From Flavobacteriales bacterium (lineage in GTDB: Bacteria; Bacteroidota; Bacteroidia; Flavobacteriales_D; Sanyastnellaceae), in assembly GCA_947466425.1 (NCBI GenBank), contig CANIBZ010000026.1:1-34593 (forward strand): a stretch of DNA of 34,593 nucleotides, in the 5' to 3' direction. Positions 10,037-18,289 of the stretch are shown here, piece by piece. A program made the translations under genes and the position numbers. How positions within the stretch are numbered: the stretch's first letter is position 1; each line of letters starts with the position of its first letter. Under the pieces are notes generated by a model, which was not told the DNA's origin, did not search any database, and saw only the letters and a program-made list of their open reading frames with translations.

Positions 10037-10339
10037 TCATCCTTGGGGAGGTCCTCTGCCCGATTGTTCTACAAAAACTGAATCTGAAAATGGCGAAACA
10101 TAAACCGATGTTGCTACAGGCAAATCAACATTGCAATGAAAAGCAATGTTTAAAATTTCTACAGGTAAATAAGGAAGGGCTTTGACTGCACAATACTGGC
10201 ATTGCTCGTCTTCATGCTCATGAGAAGCTTCTGAATCGTGGCTGTGCGCCGTGAGTTGGTGAATGGTTTGGAAAGAAAGGACACCTACAAAAAGCACGAA
10301 TAGTGCTCCTGCTAACGATGTTCTTGTTTTCAAATTCAT
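10037..10339 (-). CDS. Small membrane-anchored His/Cys-rich protein (DUF2946-like pattern)
   Basis: The 100-residue protein begins with MNLKTRTSLAGALFVLFVGV, one hydrophobic segment or signal anchor. Next comes a histidine-rich stretch (HQLTAHSHDSEASHEHEDE, about 27-45), then QCQYC and a low-complexity tail ending SGRGPPQG. A His cluster followed by CxYC recalls DUF2946 proteins, which are often found beside TonB receptors for metals in Proteobacteria; this likeness is a visual impression. The longer open frame starting at 10459 lies in the preceding TPM gene, in the complement of its Gly-rich codons, so the start at 10339 is preferred; it lies 25 bases after the TPM stop. The order small protein, receptor, DUF4625 lipoprotein suggests one transport unit. 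Metal binding is inferred. Confidence 0.65.
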   Translation of the reverse strand: MNLKTRTSLAGALFVLFVGVLSFQTIHQLTAHSHDSEASHEHEDEQCQYCAVKALPYLPVEILNIAFHCNVDLPVATSVYVSPFSDSVFVEQSGRGPPQG

Positions 10340-10364
10340 GTCGCGAAGATAGGTCAATTCAACA

Positions 10365-11207
10365 TTACCAAGAACCGCCTGCTCCTCCACCGCCAAAGCT
10401 TCCGCCACCGAATCCACCAAATCCTCCTCCGCCTCCAGAACTTCCTCCGCCCCATCCACCGAAGCCTCCGCTTCCGCCTCGGAATGAATTGTAGTACCCT
10501 GAGTGACGTGTGTTCATGGAAGCCAATAAAGCCCAGGCCGCCCAAAAACCGAGGTTGTTCGTTCGGGCATATTGACGAGTGCTTTTCACTTTAAATAAAA
10601 AGAAAATTCCTGCAATGATTAAAAAGAAAATGACTGCTCCAATTATTCCGCCCTTGTTGCTTTTCTTTTCAGGGGCGTATGCACTTGCTGGATATTTTCC
10701 ACGAGACAAATCGGAAAGTATTTGAACACTTTTCGCAATGCCTTCAAAATATTTTTGCTGTTTCGCTAATGGAATAAATTCATTTTCGACAATGGTGTGA
10801 GAGACAGCGTCTGGAATGGTTCCGTGCAGCCCTCTTCCAACTGCAATAAAAGCTTCTCCTTTGGAAGACGCTTGCTTCGGCTTAATGAGGAATACTATTC
10901 CATTGTCTTGCTTGGCTTGACCAACGCCCCAATTCTCCCCGAGCTTCGTAGCGAAAGCATAAGGTTCAAATCCGCATAAGTCTTCCACAATTACCACCAC
11001 GATTTGTGTTCCTGTAGTACGCGCTAAATTTTGCAAGCTGTCTTCCAACAATTGTATTTCATTTGCCGCCAACATGCCTGCGCCATCATAAACCAAACGG
11101 CGATCATCTTTCGCAGGAAAGCAATCCTGAGCCTTTGCGTTTGCGCCAAAGACGAGCAAAGCAGCGACGAGTAATAACTTAACGGCTGACTTTATTGTTG
11201 ATCTCAT
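10365..11207 (-). CDS. TPM domain membrane protein with Gly-rich tail (YgcG type)
   Basis: The 280-residue protein has a signal peptide (about 1-26, ending ANAKAQ), then a TPM (TLP18.3/Psb32/MOLO-1) domain. That domain starts RRLVYDGAGMLAANEIQLLEDSLQNL, with GTQIVVVIVEDL and NGIVFLIKP as core strands (about 35-165). A transmembrane segment (GGIIGAVIFFLIIAGIFFLF, about 187-206) and a long Gly/Ser/Phe tail ending GGAGGSW follow. This layout is common in proteins encoded beside LemA. TPM domains have been linked to phosphatase activity and to photosystem repair in plants, but the bacterial role is unsettled. The gene overlaps the upstream TPM gene by 29 bases, indicating tight coupling with it and lemA. 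Confidence 0.88.
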   Translation of the reverse strand: MRSTIKSAVKLLLVAALLVFGANAKAQDCFPAKDDRRLVYDGAGMLAANEIQLLEDSLQNLARTTGTQIVVVIVEDLCGFEPYAFATKLGENWGVGQAKQDNGIVFLIKPKQASSKGEAFIAVGRGLHGTIPDAVSHTIVENEFIPLAKQQKYFEGIAKSVQILSDLSRGKYPASAYAPEKKSNKGGIIGAVIFFLIIAGIFFLFKVKSTRQYARTNNLGFWAAWALLASMNTRHSGYYNSFRGGSGGFGGWGGGSSGGGGGFGGFGGGSFGGGGAGGSW

Positions 11208-11604
11208 TGACGTCGTTTTCTTGATAAGGGAATTGTGATTTTAAAGTTGAAGCAATGCTGAGGAAACAAGAACGAATCCCTTCAGCGTAGTTGTCCGATT
11301 TAAAATCATGAATTAAAATTGAAAGACAATTGGAAAGAAACTCTTCCGACAAATGCGCTTTCGCTCCTGCGTCTGCAAGGATCGAGACCCTTCTGTCGTT
11401 AATACTCACGTATAGCAGAACAGCATTGCGTTTCTCGGTCTTGTGCAATTCCAATTCTGAAAAAACAAAAGCTGCTCTATCCAGTAAATCTTCGTTGCAC
11501 GATTCTTCAATGTGCAATTTGAATTCTGCTGAAGTAAGCAACTCTGCTTCTTCAATGGCCTTCTCTACCTGAATAGAGAATTGTTCCTCGAAGAAAAACT
11601 CCAT
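11179..11604 (-). CDS. Soluble TPM domain protein
   Basis: This 141-residue protein is a single TPM domain without signal or membrane segment: FSIQVEKAIEEAELLTSAEFKLHIEES at the start, then NAVLLYVSINDRRVSILADAGA. It is the shorter, cytosolic partner of the YgcG-type protein encoded next. Its start overlaps the lemA stop as TAATG, and its end runs 29 bases into the following TPM gene. The three genes thus form a compact lemA-TPM-TPM operon, an arrangement frequent in Bacteroidota. The biochemical function is unknown. Confidence 0.85.
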   Translation of the reverse strand: MEFFFEEQFSIQVEKAIEEAELLTSAEFKLHIEESCNEDLLDRAAFVFSELELHKTEKRNAVLLYVSINDRRVSILADAGAKAHLSEEFLSNCLSILIHDFKSDNYAEGIRSCFLSIASTLKSQFPYQENDVNEINNKVSR

Positions 11605-12194
11605 TATTCGAAACTAACCTTAGGCGCGTTTTCGCTTCCAGCGTCTGCTTCGAACATCTTACGAACCTTGAACTCTTCATCGTCATCGCCAACTAATCCA
11701 AGGGCTTTGTGCTTCCAAAAACCACGAACGTAACTGTTAAATTCCTTCACCGCTTCGTTGTAATAATCGCGTTCTGTTTTGACTTGATTCTCGGTTCCTT
11801 CCAACTGTGATTGAAGCATTCCGAAATTTTCTGTGCTTCGAATCTCTGGGTATTTCTCGAATACCACTTGAATGTTCCGATTGATAATGCTTCCCTGCTG
11901 TTGAATTTCTTCCGGTGTTGTAGCGCTCTTTATACCCGCGCGTGCATTGGTAACCTCCGTTAAAATCTTTTCTTCATTGGCCGCAGCGCCCTTTACGGTT
12001 GCTATCAGTTGAGGAACCAAGTCGGCACGACGTTGATAAGCCGTTTGAACGTTCGCCCATTTTTCGTTAACCGTTTCTTGTTTCTCCACGGCTCCACTGT
12101 ATACGCTAGTTCCATAAAAATAGAAAATACCATATCCTAAAACTATTACTCCTACTACTGCGAGGAGAGCCATTAGCACTTTGTTTGATTTCAT
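11604..12194 (-). CDS. lemA: LemA family protein
   Basis: This 196-residue protein has one N-terminal membrane anchor (LMALLAVVGVIVLGYGIFYFYG, about 7-28), then the LemA helical-bundle domain. Family marks are VNEKWANVQTAYQRRADLVPQLIATVKG (about 43-70), VTNARAGIKSATTPEEIQ, and the closing RDYYNEAVKEFNSYVRGFW segment. LemA proteins are membrane-attached, mostly facing outside the cytoplasm, with no defined activity. It heads the lemA-TPM-TPM cluster, 50 bases downstream of the htpG stop, with no clear terminator or convincing promoter in that gap, so read-through from htpG is possible. Confidence 0.95.
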   Translation of the reverse strand: MKSNKVLMALLAVVGVIVLGYGIFYFYGTSVYSGAVEKQETVNEKWANVQTAYQRRADLVPQLIATVKGAAANEEKILTEVTNARAGIKSATTPEEIQQQGSIINRNIQVVFEKYPEIRSTENFGMLQSQLEGTENQVKTERDYYNEAVKEFNSYVRGFWKHKALGLVGDDDEEFKVRKMFEADAGSENAPKVSFE

Positions 12195-12244
12195 TTCTTG
12201 TTTATTGTTGAACGAAGTTGTTCCTTTTTTTCTTATTAAGCAAA

Positions 12245-14128
12245 TTATTTATTTAACGATTCGAAGTTGGCTTGAATGAACTTGGTTAATTCAGCTCCTT
12301 TCAAAATACCTTTTGAAAGCATGGCCAATTGAACTGCTTGTTGCGCCAGACCTTTACCCGCTTCCTTATCGGCATTAATCTTCTGCATCAATGGGTGATT
12401 CGAGTTCACTACGATCGTGTAGCTATCTGGAAGTTCTCCGTAGAAATTCATTCCTCCGCCTCCGCCCAATGCACTTTGCTCTTTCATGCGACGCATGAAT
12501 TCGTTTTGAACAATGGTTACAGGCGCTTCCGTTGAAGACATGTTTTCAAAACTCACATTGAAAGACTTTGTGTCCAAATTCTCTTCGAACAATGGCTTCA
12601 ACGCTGTCTTTTCTTCCTCCGTTAGAAGTGAGGCTGAATTCTCTTCCTTTTCAATTAGCTTGTCTAACACATCGCTATCCACTCGCTTGAACTTCAACGT
12701 TTGATCTTTCGATTCCAATTGTGAAATCAAATGCGGAGTCAATGGCGAGTTCATTTCAATCACCACATACCCACGATCTTTTGCTGAAGCAATGAATGAA
12801 TCTTGCGCTTGGCTGTCGTTGCTGTAAAGCACAACCGTGTTGCCACTTTTATCTTTTTGAAGGACGTCTACTTTCGCTTTCAATTCTTCCAAATTGAAAT
12901 ATTCATTTTCAGTTGTTTTGAAAAGATTGAAGTTCACTGCCTTCTCGTTGAACTTCTCTTCCGACAACATTCCGTAATGAATGAATACAGAGATATCGTC
13001 CCACTTCGATTCGAAATCTTTGCGATCTGCATTGAACATACTGTTCAATTTGTCTGCTACTTTCTTGGTGATGTGTGCAGAAATCTTCTTCACGTTTCCG
13101 TCTTCTTGCAAATAGCTGCGCGACACGTTTAACGGGATATCTGGAGAATCGATCACACCGTGCAGCAACGTAAGGAAATCGGGAAGAATGTTCTTCACTT
13201 CATCTGTGATGAATACCTGATTGCAATACAACTGAACCTTGTTTCGGTTGTTTTCCATGTTCGTCTTCAACTTCGGGAAGAACAAAATTCCGGTTAGGTT
13301 GAAAGGGTAATCTACGTTGATGTGAATGTGGAACAACGGATCTTCGAAGGAATACGGATACAATTCACGATAAAAATTATCGTAGTCTTCTTGTTGAAGG
13401 TCGGCTGGCTTCTTGGTCCAAAGGGGCGTTGTTGAATTGATTACGTTGTCCACGGTCGTTTCAACGCGCTTCACATTTCCTTTATCGTCAACCTCTCCGT
13501 TAGGATCTTCAACGTGCTCTGTCTTTTCACCGAACACAATCGCTACTGGCATGAAGCGACAGTATTTGTTTAGAATTCCTTCCAAACGAGATTTTTCAGA
13601 AAACTCGGTTGAATCGTCTGCGATGTGCAAGATGATATCTGTTCCGTAGGATTCTTTTTCTACTGTTTCCATGGTGAAGTTCGGCGAACCGTCGCACACC
13701 CATTTAACAGCAGGAGCTTCTTTTCTAGACTTCGAAATAATCTCTACTTCCTTCGCCACCATGAAAGCGGAATAGAAGCCTAAACCGAAATGCCCAATGA
13801 TTTGTGCGTCTTGATATTTACTAACGAATTCTTCAGCGCCGCTAAAGGCAATTTGATTGATGTATTTGTCTACTTCTTCTTCCGACATACCCACTCCATT
13901 GTCTCGAATGGTAAGGGTCTTGTCTGCTTCATTCAAAATAACTTCAACACGATAGTTCTCAGCACCTTCTTTCAATTCGCCAAGACTGCTCAACGTTTTT
14001 GCCTTTTGACAAGCATCTACTGCGTTGCTCACTAACTCACGTAAAAAGATCTCGTGATCTGAATACAAGAATTTTTTAATAATTGGAAAAATGTTTTCGG
14101 TTTGAACTGAAATATTTCCTTGTCTCAT
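12245..14128 (-). CDS. htpG: Molecular chaperone HtpG (Hsp90)
   Basis: HtpG is the bacterial Hsp90, an ATP-driven dimeric cytosolic chaperone. The GHKL ATPase motifs are intact: ELVSNAVDA (about 31-39), DNGVGMS and GHFGLGFYSAFMV. The middle domain shows LPDFLTLLHGVIDSPDIPLNVSRSYLQED, which includes the conserved Arg region near the active site. The C-terminal dimerisation domain is present. With the start at 14128 (MRQGNISVQTENIF) the protein has 627 residues, as in other family members. An ATG 33 bases upstream (14161) would add MVEWSDENYQT, which is not typical. The gene has its own upstream region with a 6-bp inverted repeat and a terminator for the previous gene. Confidence 0.96.
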   Translation of the reverse strand: MRQGNISVQTENIFPIIKKFLYSDHEIFLRELVSNAVDACQKAKTLSSLGELKEGAENYRVEVILNEADKTLTIRDNGVGMSEEEVDKYINQIAFSGAEEFVSKYQDAQIIGHFGLGFYSAFMVAKEVEIISKSRKEAPAVKWVCDGSPNFTMETVEKESYGTDIILHIADDSTEFSEKSRLEGILNKYCRFMPVAIVFGEKTEHVEDPNGEVDDKGNVKRVETTVDNVINSTTPLWTKKPADLQQEDYDNFYRELYPYSFEDPLFHIHINVDYPFNLTGILFFPKLKTNMENNRNKVQLYCNQVFITDEVKNILPDFLTLLHGVIDSPDIPLNVSRSYLQEDGNVKKISAHITKKVADKLNSMFNADRKDFESKWDDISVFIHYGMLSEEKFNEKAVNFNLFKTTENEYFNLEELKAKVDVLQKDKSGNTVVLYSNDSQAQDSFIASAKDRGYVVIEMNSPLTPHLISQLESKDQTLKFKRVDSDVLDKLIEKEENSASLLTEEEKTALKPLFEENLDTKSFNVSFENMSSTEAPVTIVQNEFMRRMKEQSALGGGGGMNFYGELPDSYTIVVNSNHPLMQKINADKEAGKGLAQQAVQLAMLSKGILKGAELTKFIQANFESLNK

Positions 14129-14188
14129 AGTTTGATAATTTTCGTCGGACCATTCAACCAATATGCCACGCAGTGCATTCCGACAACC

Positions 14189-14206
14189 TGTCAGCGAACA
14201 CTGACA
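14189..14206. repeat. Short inverted repeat upstream of htpG
   Basis: Perfect arms TGTCAG (14189-14194) and CTGACA (14201-14206) are six bases apart, about 60 bases before the htpG start. It may be an operator or chance; it is separate from the terminator hairpin beside it. Confidence 0.3.
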
Positions 14207-14211
14207 AATAA

Positions 14212-14239
14212 AAAAGGGGCCGATTGCTCGGCCCCTTTT
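14212..14239 (-). terminator. Intrinsic terminator of the FG-GAP protein gene
   Basis: The 12-bp arms AAAAGGGGCCGA and TCGGCCCCTTTT enclose the loop TTGC and lie 18 bases past the stop of the minus-strand gene ending at 14258. The GC-rich stem flanked by A and T tracts is a textbook terminator. It separates that gene from htpG. Confidence 0.88.
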
Positions 14240-14257
14240 CCTATGCTAAAAAGTCTA

Positions 14258-17158
14258 CTAGCGAACTACGATACGTGTAGAAGATGCTTTACCATCCTTC
14301 ACCATTTGCAATTCGTAGATACCTGGAGCGATACCGTTAAGGTTAAGCTCGATATTCTGAGTTCCTGTGCTTACAGTAACTTGATTCGCTTGAACCATTT
14401 TACCTACTGCATCGATAAGATTAACATTCATTGCACCTCCCTTTGTGCTGTTCAAGCGAACAGTTAAGTGGTCAGTAGCTGGATTTGGGAATACCACTAC
14501 GTTAGAAATAGTCTCTAACTCTTCAACTCCAACAATTGAGATAACAACCTCTTCTCTTGGACCAGGACAGTCGAAAGAAGGTGTGTGTGCGTGCCAGTTG
14601 TAGAAGAAGTAATGGTAGTTGTCACCGTCTTGGTTTTGGTTACCGTTGGTAACTGTAGTGCCTGTTACGCTGATTAATCCGTTGACATCATAAGGATATT
14701 GGTATGGAGAAGCAACAGAAATGTCGCGGTCTCTCCACAATCCAGGGTTAGCGGTAGAGGTTCTCAAACCGTAGCCTGTTCCAGCAGGAACAAAGAAGTT
14801 CAAAGGAACAAATGACTCTCCGTTAGGAATGTCAACAGTTGCAGTTGCAATAACAGTTAAGTTAGCGTCAACCACTTCAATCGTACGAAGACCTTGTGCA
14901 TTTGAATAAACATAAACGCTATCCAAAATAACATCTTCCAACGCATCGAACTTATTGAAGTTTGTTGGTGTATTTGTGAAGTAAGCGCCATTTACAGCGT
15001 CGTTCGTTAACTTTCCACCAACACCTACAGCACCACCGTATGTTGCAACATCTTCAACCCAATATGAAGTTGGAGAAGTTGTGATTGTTGGGGTAGTAAA
15101 TGTTGAACCTGTTGCGATTGGAGACCCTCCAGTTGCAACGTCGTACCACTGAAGGTTAGTTCCTGTAGCTGTTAAGTCAGCTGTTAATCCTGTTGAACCG
15201 ATAGTTACATCAGCAGCAGTTGGAGCAGCAGGAGCAGCATAAACTACAACCGTTGTTGCAGCAGACATAGCCATTCCGCAACCACCTTCAACTTGCACAG
15301 TGTAGTCACCTGGTAAAGTCGCATCAATTGTTTGAGTCGTTGCACCGTTGCTCCACAAATAGCTAGCGCCAGTAGAAGCGGTTAACTGAACTGATAATCC
15401 TTGACAGAAATCAAGAGCACCAGCAACTGTAACTGTTGGTGTTGAAACGGTTGTGTTAACAGCAACAGTAATTGCGTTAGAGTTTCCTGCACATCCGTTT
15501 GCATCGTAAGCAATTGCAGTGTAAAGACCAGCGTCACCTACAGTGATTGTGTTGGTTGTTGCACCGTTGCTCCAAATAAAGTTGCTTCCAGTTGCAGTAG
15601 CTGTTAAGTTTACAGTCTGACCAGCGCATAATTGTGTGTTTCCACCAGCCGTAATAGAGGCTACTGGAGCTGTACAATCAACTTCTACAAAGTTGTGGTA
15701 TTGATCAATAGCTGGATTTGTAATTACCTTCATTCCTCCGGCTGGCCAGTGAATGATTGCGTAATCAATAGAAGTAGCAGAACCAATACCGAAGTTCAAG
15801 ATATTAGAATTGGTAATACCATAGCTTACACCAGAACGAACCTCACGAATTTGAGTACCCCATGAACCGTGAATTTCAACAAGAGCACCTACTGCATTTT
15901 TGTTTGAAATTACACCTTCTAAATTGAATCCAACCCAATGGTTGTTGTTTCCACCGTTAATTTGAAGACGGTCAGCTACGTTACTTGGGGTTACATAACC
16001 GTTAGAGTTACCATAACCTGCGTAAACGTCAACGAATCCATCGTTGTTCAAATCACCCAATCCGAAGCCGTGCATGGTTTGTGGATTATTGAAAGAAGTT
16101 GTCATAGAAGTAAAGGTGTTATTTCCGTTGTTGCGGTAGTATCCGAAAGTACCTCCAGCATAAATAACATCAATGAAACCATCGTTATCGAAGTCGGTCA
16201 TTTGAGCCTGCATGAAGAAGCCAGATACATTGTCTAATCCAGAACCTGCAGTGATGTCAGTAAAATAACCTAATCCGTTGTTTTCGTATATTTTCAAAGT
16301 AGCGCTGTGCGTAGTCATCATGCAATCGAAGTCACCATCGTTATCAATGTCACCGAAAGTGGCAGTCCAAGATTGTTGCAAGTTTACCAATCCACGTGCG
16401 TGAGCATCTTCGTGGAATACGTTGTTTCCATCGTTCACGAAAAGTAGATTCGTGCGACGAACATCCAAAGGATCGTTTGAAGCTTGACGACATTTGGCAA
16501 CCAATAAGTCTAGGTCACCATCACGGTCGAAGTCAGAGAATTCATTACCGTAGTTTCCTGACATCAATGGATCGCTTGTTCCTGGGTAGTTACCAGCGTA
16601 TAGGTTGTAATCCAATAAGGAAGTACCAGCACCGTCAGTCATGATGTTGTTTTGATCAACCATGTTTCCAGCACCGTCGTTTCTCCACATGTGTGCAGGA
16701 CCATCGTCGTGACAAGCAAAGAAATCCAACCATCCGTCGTTATCCACGTCACCAAGCGTACAAGCTTGCGTGAAAATTCCAACAGGAAGAGTTGTGGTTA
16801 CAGCAGTACCCGTAGCGTCAATGTTGTATACATGAAGGTTATCATATGAACCACCACAGATAACGTCTCCGTATCCATCGTTGTCAATGTCACCCACTGT
16901 CATTCCCCATTGTGAAGCACCCAATTGAGTACCGGTATTCACCTGTGTAAATGAGCCGTTGGCTTGTTGATATAAAATGCGAAGTGTTTTACTTTGGTCA
17001 AGAACAACGATGTCGTTTAATCCATCTTTGTTCATGTCCCAAACGCCTGTAACACCTCCGCTGTAATAAGACCCTGGTAGCGTTGCAGCTGTAAAGGTCT
17101 GAGCAGTTGCAGCAGTAAAGCTTACTAATGCAAGGGCTAAAACGTAGAGTTTTTTCAT
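14258..17158 (-). CDS. Secreted FG-GAP/ASPIC repeat protein with T9SS type A sorting domain
   Basis: The 966-residue protein begins with a signal peptide (1-19, ending TAATAQ). Residues to about 400 hold at least seven FG-GAP/VCBS calcium-binding loops, for example DMNKDGLNDIVVLD, DIDNDGYGDVICG, DFDRDGDLDLLVA and DLNNDGFVDVYAG, which should build a beta-propeller. An ASPIC/UnbV domain follows (about 405-488, NHWVGFNLEG...VGALVEI...IHWPAGG). Two Ig-like modules with IWSNGATT and LWSNGATTQ cores come next, then a beta-sandwich region (about 690-870). The C-terminal sorting domain (885-966) has FPNPATDHLTVR and GIAPGIYELQM...RIVVR. The protein is thus exported by the type IX system and attached to the surface or released. 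Its ligand is unknown. It is a single-gene unit between two terminators. Confidence 0.93.
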   Translation of the reverse strand: MKKLYVLALALVSFTAATAQTFTAATLPGSYYSGGVTGVWDMNKDGLNDIVVLDQSKTLRILYQQANGSFTQVNTGTQLGASQWGMTVGDIDNDGYGDVICGGSYDNLHVYNIDATGTAVTTTLPVGIFTQACTLGDVDNDGWLDFFACHDDGPAHMWRNDGAGNMVDQNNIMTDGAGTSLLDYNLYAGNYPGTSDPLMSGNYGNEFSDFDRDGDLDLLVAKCRQASNDPLDVRRTNLLFVNDGNNVFHEDAHARGLVNLQQSWTATFGDIDNDGDFDCMMTTHSATLKIYENNGLGYFTDITAGSGLDNVSGFFMQAQMTDFDNDGFIDVIYAGGTFGYYRNNGNNTFTSMTTSFNNPQTMHGFGLGDLNNDGFVDVYAGYGNSNGYVTPSNVADRLQINGGNNNHWVGFNLEGVISNKNAVGALVEIHGSWGTQIREVRSGVSYGITNSNILNFGIGSATSIDYAIIHWPAGGMKVITNPAIDQYHNFVEVDCTAPVASITAGGNTQLCAGQTVNLTATATGSNFIWSNGATTNTITVGDAGLYTAIAYDANGCAGNSNAITVAVNTTVSTPTVTVAGALDFCQGLSVQLTASTGASYLWSNGATTQTIDATLPGDYTVQVEGGCGMAMSAATTVVVYAAPAAPTAADVTIGSTGLTADLTATGTNLQWYDVATGGSPIATGSTFTTPTITTSPTSYWVEDVATYGGAVGVGGKLTNDAVNGAYFTNTPTNFNKFDALEDVILDSVYVYSNAQGLRTIEVVDANLTVIATATVDIPNGESFVPLNFFVPAGTGYGLRTSTANPGLWRDRDISVASPYQYPYDVNGLISVTGTTVTNGNQNQDGDNYHYFFYNWHAHTPSFDCPGPREEVVISIVGVEELETISNVVVFPNPATDHLTVRLNSTKGGAMNVNLIDAVGKMVQANQVTVSTGTQNIELNLNGIAPGIYELQMVKDGKASSTRIVVR

Positions 17159-17176
17159 AAAGGTTTAATTGGTTTT

Positions 17177-17205
17177 CAAAATTTCGAAGGGGAAAATACA
17201 ACAAA
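17177..17205 (-). promoter_or_regulatory. Candidate promoter of the FG-GAP protein gene
   Basis: On the minus strand TTTG (17205-17202) and AAATTTTG (17184-17177) are separated by 17 bases. This fits the Bacteroidota pattern with one mismatch in the -7 box (first base), 18 bases before the start codon. It overlaps the end of the preceding terminator by one base. Confidence 0.35.
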
Positions 17206-17227
17206 GCCCGATATAACAATACGGGCT
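17205..17227 (-). terminator. Probable terminator of the purine nucleoside phosphorylase gene
   Basis: The arms AGCCCG and CGGGCT surround an 11-base AT-rich loop that can extend the stem by three pairs with one bulge. On the minus strand TTGTTGTATTTT follows. It lies 31 bases after the phosphorylase stop. The T-tract is interrupted, so strength is uncertain. Confidence 0.6.
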
Positions 17228-17257
17228 GTGTAAAAAAAATTGACGAATTATTGAAAA

Positions 17258-18067
17258 CTATATTCGAGCGACTAATTCTGAATACAAATCTGTTAAAAAA
17301 ACCTCATTACTCTCAGCAATAGAAATAATCTCTTGAATACTGGTCCGCTTTAATCTCGCCGGATCACATGCATCCGTTAGTATGCTAATGGCGCAGCAGG
17401 GAACGCCCATGTGCACGCAAGCAATAACCTCAGGAACGGTGCTCATACCCACCGCGTCTGCGCCTATGGTGCGAAGAAAACGATATTCCGCGCGGGTTTC
17501 CAAATTGGGACCGGGAACAGAGGCATATACCCCTTCGTTCAGAACAACCCCTTTCTCAGCGGCTATATCCTTCAGAAGATTATTCAACTTTATATTATAG
17601 GGTTCAAGCATGTCCGGAAAACGAACTCCTAGTTCGTCATGATTCGGTCCGCGAAGCGGATTCTCGGGCTGTAAATTAATGTGATCTTCGATGAGCATGA
17701 GAGAACCCAAAGCAAAATCAGGATTCAACGCTCCGGCAGCATTAGAAAGGAGTATAGCTTTCGCTCCAAGTAATTTCATGACACGAACAGGCAAAACCAC
17801 TTCATCCATCGTATAACCTTCGTAATAGTGAAACCTGCCAACGCAAGCAAGTACCATCTTCCCGTTCATTTCCCCATAAATCAATTTCCCAAAATGAAAC
17901 TCAACAGTCGCAATGGGGAAGTTTGGAATCATGCTGTAGCTAAATTCCTTCAACACCTTAATCTTGTTAACCAATCCGTGCAGGCCCGTCCCTAAAACAA
18001 TCCCCACATCTACCTGTCCTACTCCCCTTTTGCTGAGCCATTCAGCGCTGTCTTGAATTTCTATCAT
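17258..18067 (-). CDS. punA: Purine nucleoside phosphorylase (trimeric, PNP/MTAP class)
   Basis: The enzyme cleaves purine nucleosides with phosphate to free base and ribose 1-phosphate in cytosolic purine salvage. The 269 residues show the phosphate loop GIVLGTGLHG (22-31), GRFHYYEGY (78-85), LLSNAAGALNPDF (106-118), GPNLETRAE (186-194, with the base-binding Glu at 194) and VGMSTVPEVIACVHMGV (206-222, including the ribose-site Met208). At the position usually holding the base-contacting Asn of inosine/guanosine-specific enzymes there appears to be Asp232 (ILTDAC). This may widen specificity towards adenosine or reflect a lineage variant. The gene is a single unit, divergent from parA across 222 bp. 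Confidence 0.92.
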   Translation of the reverse strand: MIEIQDSAEWLSKRGVGQVDVGIVLGTGLHGLVNKIKVLKEFSYSMIPNFPIATVEFHFGKLIYGEMNGKMVLACVGRFHYYEGYTMDEVVLPVRVMKLLGAKAILLSNAAGALNPDFALGSLMLIEDHINLQPENPLRGPNHDELGVRFPDMLEPYNIKLNNLLKDIAAEKGVVLNEGVYASVPGPNLETRAEYRFLRTIGADAVGMSTVPEVIACVHMGVPCCAISILTDACDPARLKRTSIQEIISIAESNEVFLTDLYSELVARI

Positions 18068-18225
18068 ATTCTATAATTTGGTTTTACTTCGAGCACTAGT
18101 CAAAATGCTAAACTCCTTATTCCTTGCGAATTAAAAAAGTTATACACGTCTATTAACACTCCATGCACAAAGGTGGTGTGTAAAACTTCATTCAGAAAAA
18201 AAAAGTTCCTGAAGATAAAGCAACG

Positions 18226-18260
18226 TACTTTCGCTAAACGTGTGAAACACGCGTGAAACA
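18226..18260 (+). promoter_or_regulatory. Candidate parA leader with two tandem parS-like half-sites
   Basis: TACTTTCG (18226-18233) resembles a -7 box with one mismatch, but no good -33 element is seen. After it GTGAAACA occurs twice in direct orientation (18242-18249 and 18253-18260), 11 bp apart. GTGAAACA is half of the palindromic ParB site TGTTTCACGTGAAACA. The other half is not next to either copy, so this is not a canonical parS, but it could bind ParB or another regulator just before parA. Confidence 0.35.
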
Positions 18261-18289
18261 AGTAAAAAGAACCTAAAAACCCCGATATC

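Noticed and set aside
10339-10459. Longer N-terminus for the small His/Cys protein
   Set aside because: The extra 40 residues are an acidic, low-complexity product of the Gly-rich codons of the overlapping TPM gene in another frame, and they would bury the membrane anchor.
12195-12244. Terminator or promoter between htpG and lemA
   Set aside because: Only weak complementarity (GAAC/GTTC) and no box pair with suitable spacing were found.
18234-18265. Full parS site
   Set aside because: Both half-sites have the same orientation and the bases in front of each do not match TGTTTCAC, so no palindrome is formed.
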